From Nitrospirota bacterium (GTDB lineage: Bacteria; Nitrospirota; JACRHJ01), in contig JAKAHE010000100.1 of the NCBI GenBank assembly GCA_021815285.1, positions 1 through 7,631 of the forward strand: a stretch of DNA of 7,631 nucleotides, in the 5' to 3' direction. Numbering within the stretch: position 1 is the first letter of the stretch; every line of letters starts with the position of its first letter. Below are positions 1 through 5,672 of this stretch, piece by piece. A program made the position numbers and the translations under genes. Below the pieces are notes generated by a model. It was not told the DNA's origin and searched no databases. It saw only the letters and a list, made by a program, of their open reading frames with translations.

Positions 1-640
1 TGCATATGTGATACGTGTCCGGAACCGTCCTGAAATGGCTTTTCCTAAGTGCCTCTTCGTTGTAAATCGTCCTGACGGGGACGCTTTTTATCGTAAACCC
101 CATCCGCCCTGCTCGCATGAGCATCTCGGATTCCGCCTCGAAACCGTTTGCGCGAACCTTCATGACACGCAGGAGTTCCGCAGAGTATATCCGGAAGCCC
201 GACTGGGAGTCCAGGAGCCTGTTTCTTGCCCGCCAGGAGATACACTTCACGCCGACCATATTGGCCCAGTATCTGGCGGGCGGTATCTTGTCCTTCTCCG
301 AGAGCCTCGCGCCTATGACAATCCCGACGTCTGGCGATGCGGCGGCCAGAAGCTTCGGAATCTCGTCCGGGTCGTGCTGACCGTCGGCGTCAAGCGTCAG
401 GACGGCGTCGTATCCATTCTCGAGGGCATAATCAAACCCGGTTTTAAGCGCCGCGCCCTTCCCCATGTTTTGCGGGTGGGAGATTACTTTCGCGCCCGCC
501 CCGGATGCCTCGGCTGCCGTATCGTCGGAGCTTCCGTCGTTTATAACCAATACCTCCGGCAGATACCCAATCGCCTTCCCTGCCACCTGACCTACCGACC
601 CCTGCGCGTCGTACGCCGGTATCAACCCCAATACCCTCAA
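1..640 (-). CDS. Family 2 glycosyltransferase (DPM1-like), 3' end outside window
   Basis: This encodes at least 213 residues of a GT-A fold family 2 glycosyltransferase. Such enzymes move a sugar from a nucleotide-sugar to a lipid phosphate or glycan acceptor. Visible in order are the N-terminal strand (GLIPAYDAQGSV, residues 5-16), the nucleotide-binding NDGSSDDT (34-41), NMGKGAALKTGF (58-69), the metal-binding DADGQHDP (84-91) and DSQSGFRIYS (144-153). That set is typical of bacterial dolichyl/polyprenyl-phosphate mannosyltransferase-like proteins. No membrane segment lies in the visible part. The start is a TTG at 640-638 overlapping the TGA of the upstream NTPase gene, with an AGGGG sequence 9 bases upstream; a TTG at codon 4 or 6 cannot be excluded. 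No ATG is suitably placed, and homology begins almost at once. Sugar donor and acceptor cannot be told from sequence. The family is secure; the start is moderately so. Confidence 0.88.
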   Translation of the reverse strand, partial: MRVLGLIPAYDAQGSVGQVAGKAIGYLPEVLVINDGSSDDTAAEASGAGAKVISHPQNMGKGAALKTGFDYALENGYDAVLTLDADGQHDPDEIPKLLAAASPDVGIVIGARLSEKDKIPPARYWANMVGVKCISWRARNRLLDSQSGFRIYSAELLRVMKVRANGFEAESEMLMRAGRMGFTIKSVPVRTIYNEEALRKSHFRTVPDTYHIC

Positions 641-1299
641 GGAATATCGCCCCTGATAATCCTTACCGCCTCTTCCAGGATCTCGTCGCGGTTTGACTCC
701 GTTATCGTAAGGAGATGCACGTCCTGCCGCGCCTTTATCTCTTCGACGAAAGCCGGGCCTTCAGCCGGGACGGTGGCCACGAGCGGCTTTTCCCCTTCCA
801 GCGCTACCACGGCAATATCCTTGAAATGGACGCTCATAAGCTCCATCTTCCCTATTTCGTCTATGACCACGACGTCGTCATGGGCGAGCGCGCGCTCGAC
901 GGACTTTACGCCGATATTCTCAAGGTCTTCCATCTTTACGGTATACTTCCCGACCTTCTGATGACCGGGAATTTTTTCGTGCGCGAGTATTCCTTCGCGC
1001 TTGTCGAGCGTAACGATTTTGAATCCCTTCCTCTCGCCGTGTTCTTTTATCTCGCGGGTAAGAAATCCGCCCAGCCTCATGTCCTGAAGCCTCGTAATCA
1101 GCCGCTCGACAAGCGTCGTCTTACCGGAACCGGGCGCTCCCTGGATTATCAGCTTGATACCCTTCTTTCCGGGATAGTCCTTCACGCTTACGTCCCGCGA
1201 GAATTCCGGACACCTTGAAGGGTCTGCCATGCCGAATTGTTTTTTACACGTCTGCCTCCATGCGCATATAACGCAGGAGGGTTTTACGCCGCTTGCCAT
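637..1299 (-). CDS. THEP1-type nucleoside-triphosphatase with Cys-rich N-terminus
   Basis: A 220-residue P-loop NTPase of the THEP1/NTPase_1 family, whose studied members hydrolyse several nucleoside triphosphates with no settled cellular role. The Walker A motif GAPGSGKTT is at residues 54-62, followed by the family segment GGFLTREIKEHGERKGFKIV (77-96). VGKYTV is at 116-121 and the Walker B region VVVIDEIGKMEL at 143-154. Before the P-loop is a segment of about 45 residues that THEP1 proteins usually lack, with four cysteines (C9, C12, C18, C30) in the pattern C-x2-C-x5-C-x11-C, suited to binding zinc or an iron-sulfur cluster. The ATG at 1299 has a strong AGGAGG 8 bases upstream, so the longer form is preferred; a start at Met24 would lose three of the four cysteines. 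It begins 12 bp after the upstream Cys-rich gene and overlaps the glycosyltransferase by 4 bp, so the three are probably co-transcribed. The role of the cysteine segment is inference. Confidence 0.9.
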   Translation of the reverse strand: MASGVKPSCVICAWRQTCKKQFGMADPSRCPEFSRDVSVKDYPGKKGIKLIIQGAPGSGKTTLVERLITRLQDMRLGGFLTREIKEHGERKGFKIVTLDKREGILAHEKIPGHQKVGKYTVKMEDLENIGVKSVERALAHDDVVVIDEIGKMELMSVHFKDIAVVALEGEKPLVATVPAEGPAFVEEIKARQDVHLLTITESNRDEILEEAVRIIRGDIP

Positions 1300-1304
1300 G
1301 CCGT

Positions 1305-1313
1305 CTCCCTCCT
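1305..1313 (-). promoter_or_regulatory. Ribosome binding site of the THEP1-type gene
   Basis: The minus strand reads AGGAGGGAG, ending 5 bases before the ATG at 1299, with its AGGAGG core 8 bases away. It overlaps the TAG stop codon of the upstream small gene (1312-1314), which points to translational coupling. It supports the long start that includes the four-cysteine N-terminal segment. Confidence 0.8.
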
Positions 1314-1512
1314 ATTTCCTCGTAAGGGACTTGACGAACCGCTCGTATGAGCGGTCGTAAGATCTCTCGTCCTCCGGGCTGAAGAAGCAGCCGGGAAGCT
1401 CCCCGGATTTCCTGTGATAAGAGACGCACTCGCAGCACATGCCCTTGCGCGGGCAGGGCTCATAGGTGCACGTGCATTTCGATTTGTTTTTCTCGGCATT
1501 GCATTGGTGCAT
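1312..1512 (-). CDS. Small cysteine-rich protein, DUF6485-like
   Basis: A 66-residue soluble protein with eight cysteines (C4, C13, C15, C20, C26, C27, C29, C42). The arrangement CTCTYEPCPRKGMCCECVSY (residues 13-32), then HRKSGELPGCFF (33-44) and a YDRSYERF tail (52-59), is what I remember of the DUF6485 family of uncharacterised small bacterial proteins. The cysteine density suggests a metal site, but no function is known. I chose the ATG at 1512 because TGAGGT lies 5 bases upstream and family members start just before the first Cys; a TTG at 1530 would add six residues with no family similarity. It is the first gene after the 167-bp repeat-bearing gap and sits 12 bp before the THEP1-type gene, whose product also carries a cysteine cluster. 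Confidence 0.8.
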   Translation of the reverse strand: MHQCNAEKNKSKCTCTYEPCPRKGMCCECVSYHRKSGELPGCFFSPEDERSYDRSYERFVKSLTRK

Positions 1513-1517
1513 AGAAT

Positions 1518-1523
1518 ACCTCA
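1518..1523 (-). promoter_or_regulatory. Ribosome binding site deciding the DUF6485-like start
   Basis: TGAGGT on the minus strand sits 5 bases upstream of the ATG at 1512. It selects that ATG over the in-frame TTG at 1530, which has no comparable site. Confidence 0.65.
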
Positions 1524-1545
1524 GAGTCAATCGTACAGCAGAACC

Positions 1546-1617
1546 GGCATTTGTGCCTATTGTAGCTGCCTGATTTATCAGGCGGTTTTAAATATGCCCC
1601 ACAAATGTGGCAGCTAC
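1546..1617. repeat. Interleaved palindromic intergenic element
   Basis: This 72-bp non-coding stretch contains several inverted repeats. The outer arms are GTAGCTGCC (1562-1570) and GGCAGCTAC (1609-1617). Inside are two perfect hairpins: GCCTGA-TTTA-TCAGGC (1568-1583) and CCACA-AA-TGTGG (1599-1610). A third, GGCA-TTTG-TGCC (1546-1557), precedes them. In addition CATTTGTG (1548-1555) pairs with CACAAATG (1600-1607), so two arm pairs interleave in the order A-B-A'-B'. No T-run follows that would make a classical terminator. The layout resembles dispersed palindromic or REP-like elements, but only one copy is visible, so its being a genomic repeat is inference. Confidence 0.6.
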
Positions 1618-1621
1618 TTAA

Positions 1622-1676
1622 GCAGATTCTTCGCTTCGCCCAGAATGACATACGTAAAAGCTGCATGACAATCTGC
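1622..1676. repeat. REP-like dispersed element
   Basis: The minus strand contains GGGCGAAGCGAAGAAT inside a core at 1624-1650. I recognise this core as a variant of a short dispersed element (CATTCTGAGCGAAGCGAAGA in its usual form) seen between genes in many bacterial genomes and often mistranslated as the peptide HSERSEES. ATTCT/AGAAT arms inside the core and outer GCAGATT (1622-1628) / AATCTGC (1670-1676) arms make it hairpin-forming. It directly abuts the preceding palindromic element and ends 3 bp before the yjbQ stop codon. A single copy is visible here. Confidence 0.6.
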
Positions 1677-1679
1677 GAC

Positions 1680-2069
1680 TTATGAAACTTTCACAAAAAC
1701 TTTCCTGCTCCTGGGGCCGTCGAACTCGCAGAAATATATTCCCTGCCACGTGCCGAGGACGAGTTTTCCGCCCTCGACGAAAACGGTCTCGGAACAGCCG
1801 AAGAGACTGGACTTTATATGCCCGTCCGAATTGCCTTCCGAGTGTCTGAAACCGCCGTCCTCCGGAACAAGCCTCGACATATGCGTCTCGATGTCCCGGA
1901 CGACGTCCGGGTCCGCGTTCTCGTTTATGGTAACCGCCGCAGTTGTATGCGGCACGAAGACGTGGCATATTCCGTCCATGACGCCGCTCTCGCCAACGGC
2001 GCGCCGCACCTCGTCCGTTATGTTCAGCATCTCCACGCGCCTCTTCGTGCGGACGGCTATATCCTTCAC
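1680..2069 (-). CDS. yjbQ: YjbQ/UPF0047 family protein (secondary thiamine phosphate synthase family)
   Basis: A 129-residue protein of the UPF0047/YjbQ family, the usual family length. Family motifs are complete: VFVPHTTAAVTINENADPD (residues 37-55), conserved His76, GNSDGHIKSSLFGCS (79-93) and GTWQGIYFCEFDGPR (106-120). The His residues are thought to line a metal-containing active site. Some members have been shown to complement thiE mutants, hence the name secondary thiamine phosphate synthase; the native reaction is not settled. I chose the GTG at 2069, whose TGA overlap with the upstream binding-protein gene is 4 bp and which has AGGTGA just upstream. A start further upstream would add 16 residues without similarity. 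It closes the overlapping accC-thiE-SBP-yjbQ chain and is followed by the repeat-bearing gap. Family is secure; biochemical role is inference. Confidence 0.92.
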   Translation of the reverse strand: MKDIAVRTKRRVEMLNITDEVRRAVGESGVMDGICHVFVPHTTAAVTINENADPDVVRDIETHMSRLVPEDGGFRHSEGNSDGHIKSSLFGCSETVFVEGGKLVLGTWQGIYFCEFDGPRSRKVFVKVS

Positions 2070-3178
2070 TTTGTCACCTGGACGAACTTGCCGCCTTCGA
2101 CTTCCCACATCACGCATCGCGCGTTCTCGTTGTCGCCGTTCTTGCTGAACTGTATCTTCCCAAGCGGCGTGTCGAAGCTGTTTTTGTGGAGATAGGCCGC
2201 AAGGACTTTCCCGTCCGTGGACTTCGTGTCGTTTATTGCCTGAAGCATGATGTCCGCCGCGACGTAGGCATAGATGGAATACGGGCCGGGCTCGCCGTAT
2301 TTCGCCTTGTATCCGGCAAGGAAGCCTTTCGCGCTCGGTATGCTGGAGGGATCGGGAGTAAAGGTTATGTAGAAGCCGTTCGCGTCGTCTCCGGCGATGT
2401 CGATGAGCTTCTGGTCCATTGCGCCGTCTCCGCCGACGAATATAGCGTCAAGACCTATCTCTCTCGCCTGTTTTACGAGCAGGCCGGCCTCCGGATACAT
2501 GCCGCCGAAATAGACGACTTCCGGGTTTGCGTTCTTGATGCTGGCCAGGACGCTTTTGAAGTCCTTGTCGCCCTGGATTATGCTGCCGTCGTAAACCACC
2601 TTCGCCTGCGGAGGGAGGTTTTTCTTGAACTCGTCGGTTATGCCCTGGCCGTATGTCGTCCTGTCGTTTATTACTGCAATCTGCGTCTTCTTAAGCGCTC
2701 CGGTTACAAAATCCGCCGCGACCTTCCCCTGCTGGTCGTCCCTCCCGCATACGCGGAATGTGTTCCAGTATCCCTGGTCGGTGAATTGCGGCTCAGTCGT
2801 GGACGGGCTTATCATGAGTATGTCTCCGTCCATGTAAATCTTAGACGCCGGTATCGAGCACGACGAATTGAAATGTCCGATAATTCCCGCTATGCCTTCG
2901 TTAGTGAGCTTGTCGGCTACGGACACCGCCTGCTTGGGGTCGTGCTGGTCGTCTTCTATGATGACTTTCACCTTCTTACCCATCACGCCGCCATTTTGCG
3001 CCCATTCCTCGACCGCCATGTTCACGCCGTTTTTGAAATCCACGCCGTAGCGGCTCTGGTCTCCTGTCATCGGCCCGGCAACGCCGATTTTTATGACGTT
3101 CCCACCGCCTTTTGAACATCCGGACACCATCAACAATACAACAGACAATAATGCAATTGAAATTGCCAGCCTGCGCAT
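2066..3178 (-). CDS. LivK-type branched-chain amino acid ABC transporter binding lipoprotein (orphan)
   Basis: A 370-residue type 1 periplasmic binding protein (Peripla_BP_6/LivJ-LivK). The N-terminus is a lipoprotein signal: MRR, a hydrophobic stretch (residues 4-17) and lipobox VSGC with Cys21 as the lipidated residue. The mature domain shows IKIGVAGPMTGD (29-40), GHFNSSCSIP (101-110), SPSTTEP (124-130), FRVCGRDDQQG (141-151) and GGMYPEAG (225-232). The Ser, Thr, Tyr and Glu in these loops occupy positions that hold the amino and carboxylate groups of amino acid ligands in LivJ-like proteins. The true ligand may be a branched-chain or other amino acid, an amide or a related small molecule. 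It overlaps thiE by one base (TGATG) with AGGAGG 5 bases upstream, and overlaps yjbQ by 4 bp. No livH, livM, livG or livF gene is in the window, so it must use permease components encoded elsewhere or serve another purpose. Confidence 0.9.
   Translation of the reverse strand: MRRLAISIALLSVVLLMVSGCSKGGGNVIKIGVAGPMTGDQSRYGVDFKNGVNMAVEEWAQNGGVMGKKVKVIIEDDQHDPKQAVSVADKLTNEGIAGIIGHFNSSCSIPASKIYMDGDILMISPSTTEPQFTDQGYWNTFRVCGRDDQQGKVAADFVTGALKKTQIAVINDRTTYGQGITDEFKKNLPPQAKVVYDGSIIQGDKDFKSVLASIKNANPEVVYFGGMYPEAGLLVKQAREIGLDAIFVGGDGAMDQKLIDIAGDDANGFYITFTPDPSSIPSAKGFLAGYKAKYGEPGPYSIYAYVAADIMLQAINDTKSTDGKVLAAYLHKNSFDTPLGKIQFSKNGDNENARCVMWEVEGGKFVQVTK
2074..2079 (-). promoter_or_regulatory. Ribosome binding site deciding the yjbQ GTG start
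   Basis: AGGTGA on the minus strand has its AGG core 7 bases from the GTG at 2069. It lies inside the last codons of the binding-protein gene, consistent with translational coupling, and it selects the 129-residue YjbQ product. Confidence 0.65.
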
Positions 3179-3828
3179 CAGAACCTCCTGTTAAACAGCT
3201 CTACGAATCTTCTTGCCGCGCCCGCCGCGTCCTTCGCCCTGGAGATTGCGGATATTACGGCCACGGCATCCGCCCCGGCATCGAATACCTCTGCCGCGTT
3301 TTCGAGTTTTATTCCGCCTATGGCGACAATAGGGATTTTTATTTTATCCCGGATATGACGTATTGCGCCAGGCCCTTTCGCCTCCCCGGCGTCTTTTGTG
3401 GCGGTATTAAATATCGGACCGAAGCCGATATAATCCGCGCCGCCTGCCTGGGCAGCAAGCGCCTCTTCGAGCGAGTGCGTCGATATGCCTATTATGAGCC
3501 TGTCTCCGGCAATCTCCCGCGCCATCGGGAGCGGCATGTCGTCCTGCCCGAGGTGAACCCCGTCGGCCTCGCAGTCAAGCGCGGTTTCGAGGTCGTCGTT
3601 TACTATAAACACCGCGAGACCGCTCGTAATATCTCTTAGCCTGAAGGCCATGTTCCTGAACTCGTCCTTCGGGAGCGACTTATCCCGAAACTGAACGAGC
3701 CTCGCGCCTCCGGAGAGCGCCTCACGGACTATCTCCTCATGCCCCATCGCCCCGCGCACCCCCGGCGCTTCCGTTATGACATGCAGGCCCCGGACTATTC
3801 CCGCGGGCCGCGCGTAATGGCCGTTCAT
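3178..3828 (-). CDS. thiE: Thiamine phosphate synthase
   Basis: A 216-residue TIM-barrel enzyme, normal for ThiE, which joins HMP pyrophosphate and the thiazole phosphate carboxylate to give thiamine phosphate in the cytoplasm. The family motifs appear in order: VQFRDKS (residues 45-51), the pyrophosphate/Mg site FIVNDD (74-79), DGVHLGQDD (89-97), GISTHS (114-119), ADYIGFGPIFNTATK (131-145), IPIVAIGGI (165-173) and GADAVAVISAI (185-195). No catalytic position looks missing. The ATG at 3828 overlaps the accC stop as ATGA and has no clear Shine-Dalgarno sequence, so translation probably depends on ribosomes finishing accC. No other thi gene and no TPP riboswitch-like leader is visible, so thiE seems to be expressed with the acetyl-CoA carboxylase genes rather than under thiamine control. 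Downstream, a binding lipoprotein and then yjbQ overlap in the same chain. Confidence 0.96.
   Translation of the reverse strand: MNGHYARPAGIVRGLHVITEAPGVRGAMGHEEIVREALSGGARLVQFRDKSLPKDEFRNMAFRLRDITSGLAVFIVNDDLETALDCEADGVHLGQDDMPLPMAREIAGDRLIIGISTHSLEEALAAQAGGADYIGFGPIFNTATKDAGEAKGPGAIRHIRDKIKIPIVAIGGIKLENAAEVFDAGADAVAVISAISRAKDAAGAARRFVELFNRRF
3184..3189 (-). promoter_or_regulatory. Ribosome binding site of the binding-lipoprotein gene
   Basis: A perfect AGGAGG on the minus strand, 5 bases before the ATG at 3178, lies within the last codons of thiE. Together with the TGATG stop/start overlap it indicates independent, strong initiation on a coupled message. Confidence 0.7.
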
Positions 3829-5162
3829 GGCTTGTTGAATATCTCTAGGAACGCGGTACTGAACTTACCGGAGCGGAAAACAGGGTCCAGGAATATGCGC
3901 CTGTGAAGCGGGACGGTCGTCTTGATGCCTTCGATTATGAATTCCTCGAGCGCGCGCGACATCCTCGCCATAGCCTCTTCCCTGTCTTTTCCGTGGACGA
4001 TGAGTTTCGCAATCATGGAGTCGTAGTTCGGCGGGACGGTATAGTTGGAATAGACCGCCGTATCGACGCGCACGCCGGGACCTCCTGGGGCGTTGTATGT
4101 TGTTATTTTGCCTGGGCACGGGGTGAACTTCTGCGGGTCTTCCGCGTTTATCCTGCACTCGAAACTGTGACCGTTTATTTTTATGTCGTCCTGCCTGTAC
4201 TTGAGCGTAAGCCCCGCCGCCGCCTTTATCTGCTCTTTAATGAGGTCTATCCCCGTGACCATCTCCGTGACGGGGTGTTCCACCTGTATGCGGGTGTTCA
4301 TCTCCATGAAGAAGAACTTCTCGCCGGAGACTATGAACTCCACGGTACCGGCGTTCCTGTATTTCACGGACTTCGCCGCGGCAATGGCCGCCTCGCCCAT
4401 CTTCTTCCGCATCTTCGGCGTGAGCGCCGGGGACGGAGATTCCTCTATGAGCTTCTGGTGCCGTCTCTGCACGGAACAGTCCCTCTCGCCGAGATGGATT
4501 ATGTTGCCCTTTTCGTCCGCGAGTATCTGTACCTCGACGTGCCTTGGCTCAATCACGAACTTTTCGATGTATACCTCAGGGTTCCCGAACGAGGACATGG
4601 CCTCGGCCTGCGCCATGAGGAAGGAGTTTATGAGGCTTCCGGCGGAATGCACGACGCGCATCCCGCGCCCTCCGCCGCCTGCGGATGCCTTGATTATGAC
4701 CGGGTAGCCTATCCTGGATGCGAGGGCGAGTATTTCGTCCTCGCTCCCGACCGTTCCCTTGCTCCCCGGAATTACCGGTATGCCGGATTTGGCCATCGTC
4801 TCCTTGGCCTTTGCCTTGTCGCCCATGAGCCGGATATTTTCAGGAGTAGGGCCTATAAACTTTATCCCGGCGGTCTCACACATCTCGGCGAAATTCGCGT
4901 TCTCGGCCAGGAATCCGTATCCGGGGTGAATGGCCTCGGAGTCCGTTATCTCGGCGGCGGAGAGTATGGCCGGTATGTTCCTGTAGCTGCCGGCGGAGTC
5001 AGCCGGGCCGATGCATATGGACTCGTCCGCGAAACGGACGTGCAGGGATTCGGCGTCCACGGTGGAGTGTACCGTGACCGTTTTTATACCCATCTCCTTG
5101 CAGGCGCGGATTATGCGAAGGGCAATCTCGCCCCGGTTGGCAATCAGTATTTTTTTGAACAA
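3825..5162 (-). CDS. accC: Acetyl-CoA carboxylase, biotin carboxylase subunit
   Basis: A 445-residue ATP-grasp enzyme, close to the 449 of E. coli AccC. It carboxylates biotin on BCCP with bicarbonate and ATP, the first half-reaction of malonyl-CoA synthesis. Landmarks are the N-terminal KKILIANRGEIALRIIRACK (residues 3-22), the second substrate motif around HPGYGFLAEN (79-88), K116, K158 and the glycine-rich ATP loop KASAGGGGRGMRVV (158-171). H208, H235, E275, E287, N289 and R291 (in EMNTRIQVEHPVTEM, 287-301) and R337 in ECRINAEDP each fall one residue before the E. coli numbering, so the active site is complete. Start: a TTG at 5162 with TGAGGT 5 bases upstream; no ATG is nearby and the protein begins exactly at the family start. 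It follows accB after 24 bp and overlaps thiE by 4 bp. The C-terminal carboxyltransferase genes are not in the window. Confidence 0.98.
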   Translation of the reverse strand: MFKKILIANRGEIALRIIRACKEMGIKTVTVHSTVDAESLHVRFADESICIGPADSAGSYRNIPAILSAAEITDSEAIHPGYGFLAENANFAEMCETAGIKFIGPTPENIRLMGDKAKAKETMAKSGIPVIPGSKGTVGSEDEILALASRIGYPVIIKASAGGGGRGMRVVHSAGSLINSFLMAQAEAMSSFGNPEVYIEKFVIEPRHVEVQILADEKGNIIHLGERDCSVQRRHQKLIEESPSPALTPKMRKKMGEAAIAAAKSVKYRNAGTVEFIVSGEKFFFMEMNTRIQVEHPVTEMVTGIDLIKEQIKAAAGLTLKYRQDDIKINGHSFECRINAEDPQKFTPCPGKITTYNAPGGPGVRVDTAVYSNYTVPPNYDSMIAKLIVHGKDREEAMARMSRALEEFIIEGIKTTVPLHRRIFLDPVFRSGKFSTAFLEIFNKP

Positions 5163-5167
5163 GCTTT

Positions 5168-5173
5168 ACCTCA
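5168..5173 (-). promoter_or_regulatory. Ribosome binding site deciding the accC TTG start
   Basis: TGAGGT on the minus strand sits 5 bases upstream of the TTG at 5162 in the 24-bp accB-accC spacer. It is the only Shine-Dalgarno-like sequence there and supports TTG initiation. Confidence 0.7.
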
Positions 5174-5186
5174 GACTTTGGCAGGT

Positions 5187-5645
5187 TCAGACAGGCTCGA
5201 TATGGAAAAGCGGCTCGCCATACTCGACCGGCTGGGCGTTATCCACGAGGATGGCCGCTATCTTTCCGCTTACTTCGGCCTCTATTTCGTTCATAAGCTT
5301 CATGGCCTCGATGATGCAGAGTATCTGCCCCTTCTTAACCACGTCGCCAACCTCGACATAAACCGCCGCGTCCGGAGATGGCGAACGGTAGAAAGTCCCG
5401 ACAATAGGCGAGGCTACCGTGAAAAGGTTTTTGTCCGCCTCAGCAGGAGGCTCCGGCGCCGGCGCGGCAATCTGCGGCGCGGCCTGAACGGCGCGCTCCT
5501 CCTTCGCCGGGGGCAGATGGACTTTTTCATGGCCACCAAGGCCTTTTTTAAGCCTGATTCTCGTCCCCGCCTTTTCAAGCTCTATCTCGGCAATGTCCGA
5601 GTCTTTAAGAACTTCTATAAGCTCTTTTATTTCTTTAAGGTTCAT
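5187..5645 (-). CDS. accB: Biotin carboxyl carrier protein of acetyl-CoA carboxylase
   Basis: A 152-residue BCCP, the carrier that shuttles carboxybiotin between biotin carboxylase and the carboxyltransferase. Three parts are visible: an N-terminal segment (1-44) beginning MNLKEIKELIEVLKDSDIAE; an Ala/Pro-rich flexible linker (about 45-70); and a C-terminal biotinyl domain (about 75-152). In that domain EAMKLMNEI (113-121) carries the biotinylated Lys116. SPIVGTFYRSPSPDA (89-103) forms the protruding thumb typical of acetyl-CoA carboxylase BCCPs, which separates it from lipoyl and pyruvate carboxylase-type domains. The ATG at 5645 has GGAG about 10 bases upstream, a moderate site. It lies 27 bp after efp and 24 bp before accC. 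Biotin is added by BirA, whose gene is not in the window. Confidence 0.97.
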   Translation of the reverse strand: MNLKEIKELIEVLKDSDIAEIELEKAGTRIRLKKGLGGHEKVHLPPAKEERAVQAAPQIAAPAPEPPAEADKNLFTVASPIVGTFYRSPSPDAAVYVEVGDVVKKGQILCIIEAMKLMNEIEAEVSGKIAAILVDNAQPVEYGEPLFHIEPV

Positions 5646-5672
5646 TTATTATCCGCTCCGTTTTTGGGCAGA

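Noticed and set aside
8..961. Open plus-strand frame of 317 codons
   Set aside because: Antisense to the glycosyltransferase and the THEP1-type NTPase, with no family motifs; a shadow frame.
1562..1590. Terminator for yjbQ or for the DUF6485-like operon
   Set aside because: The GCCTGA/TCAGGC hairpin is followed by GGTTTTAAA only on the plus strand, where no gene needs it; on the minus strand there is no T-run after the stem.
1414..1668. Short frames crossing the intergenic repeats (both strands)
   Set aside because: They translate the palindromic and REP-like elements (the HSGRSEES-type peptide) and have no domain or good ribosome site.
1513..1679. Promoter for the DUF6485-THEP1-glycosyltransferase genes
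   Set aside because: TTGACT at 1530-1525 is too close to the ATG to be a -35 box, and TACAAT at the palindrome edge has no fitting -35 partner; nothing convincing was found.
2070..2117. 16-residue N-terminal extension of YjbQ
   Set aside because: It would overlap the binding-protein gene by about 50 bp, has no family similarity, and the GTG at 2069 has a good ribosome site.
2186..3115. Open plus-strand frame of 309 codons
   Set aside because: Antisense to the binding-lipoprotein gene, whose signal peptide and ligand motifs are clear; the antisense translation shows no motif.
3829..3900. Possible TPP riboswitch before thiE
   Set aside because: thiE starts inside the accC stop codon and the preceding sequence is accC coding; I saw no THI-box-like CUGAGA/ACCUGA leader.
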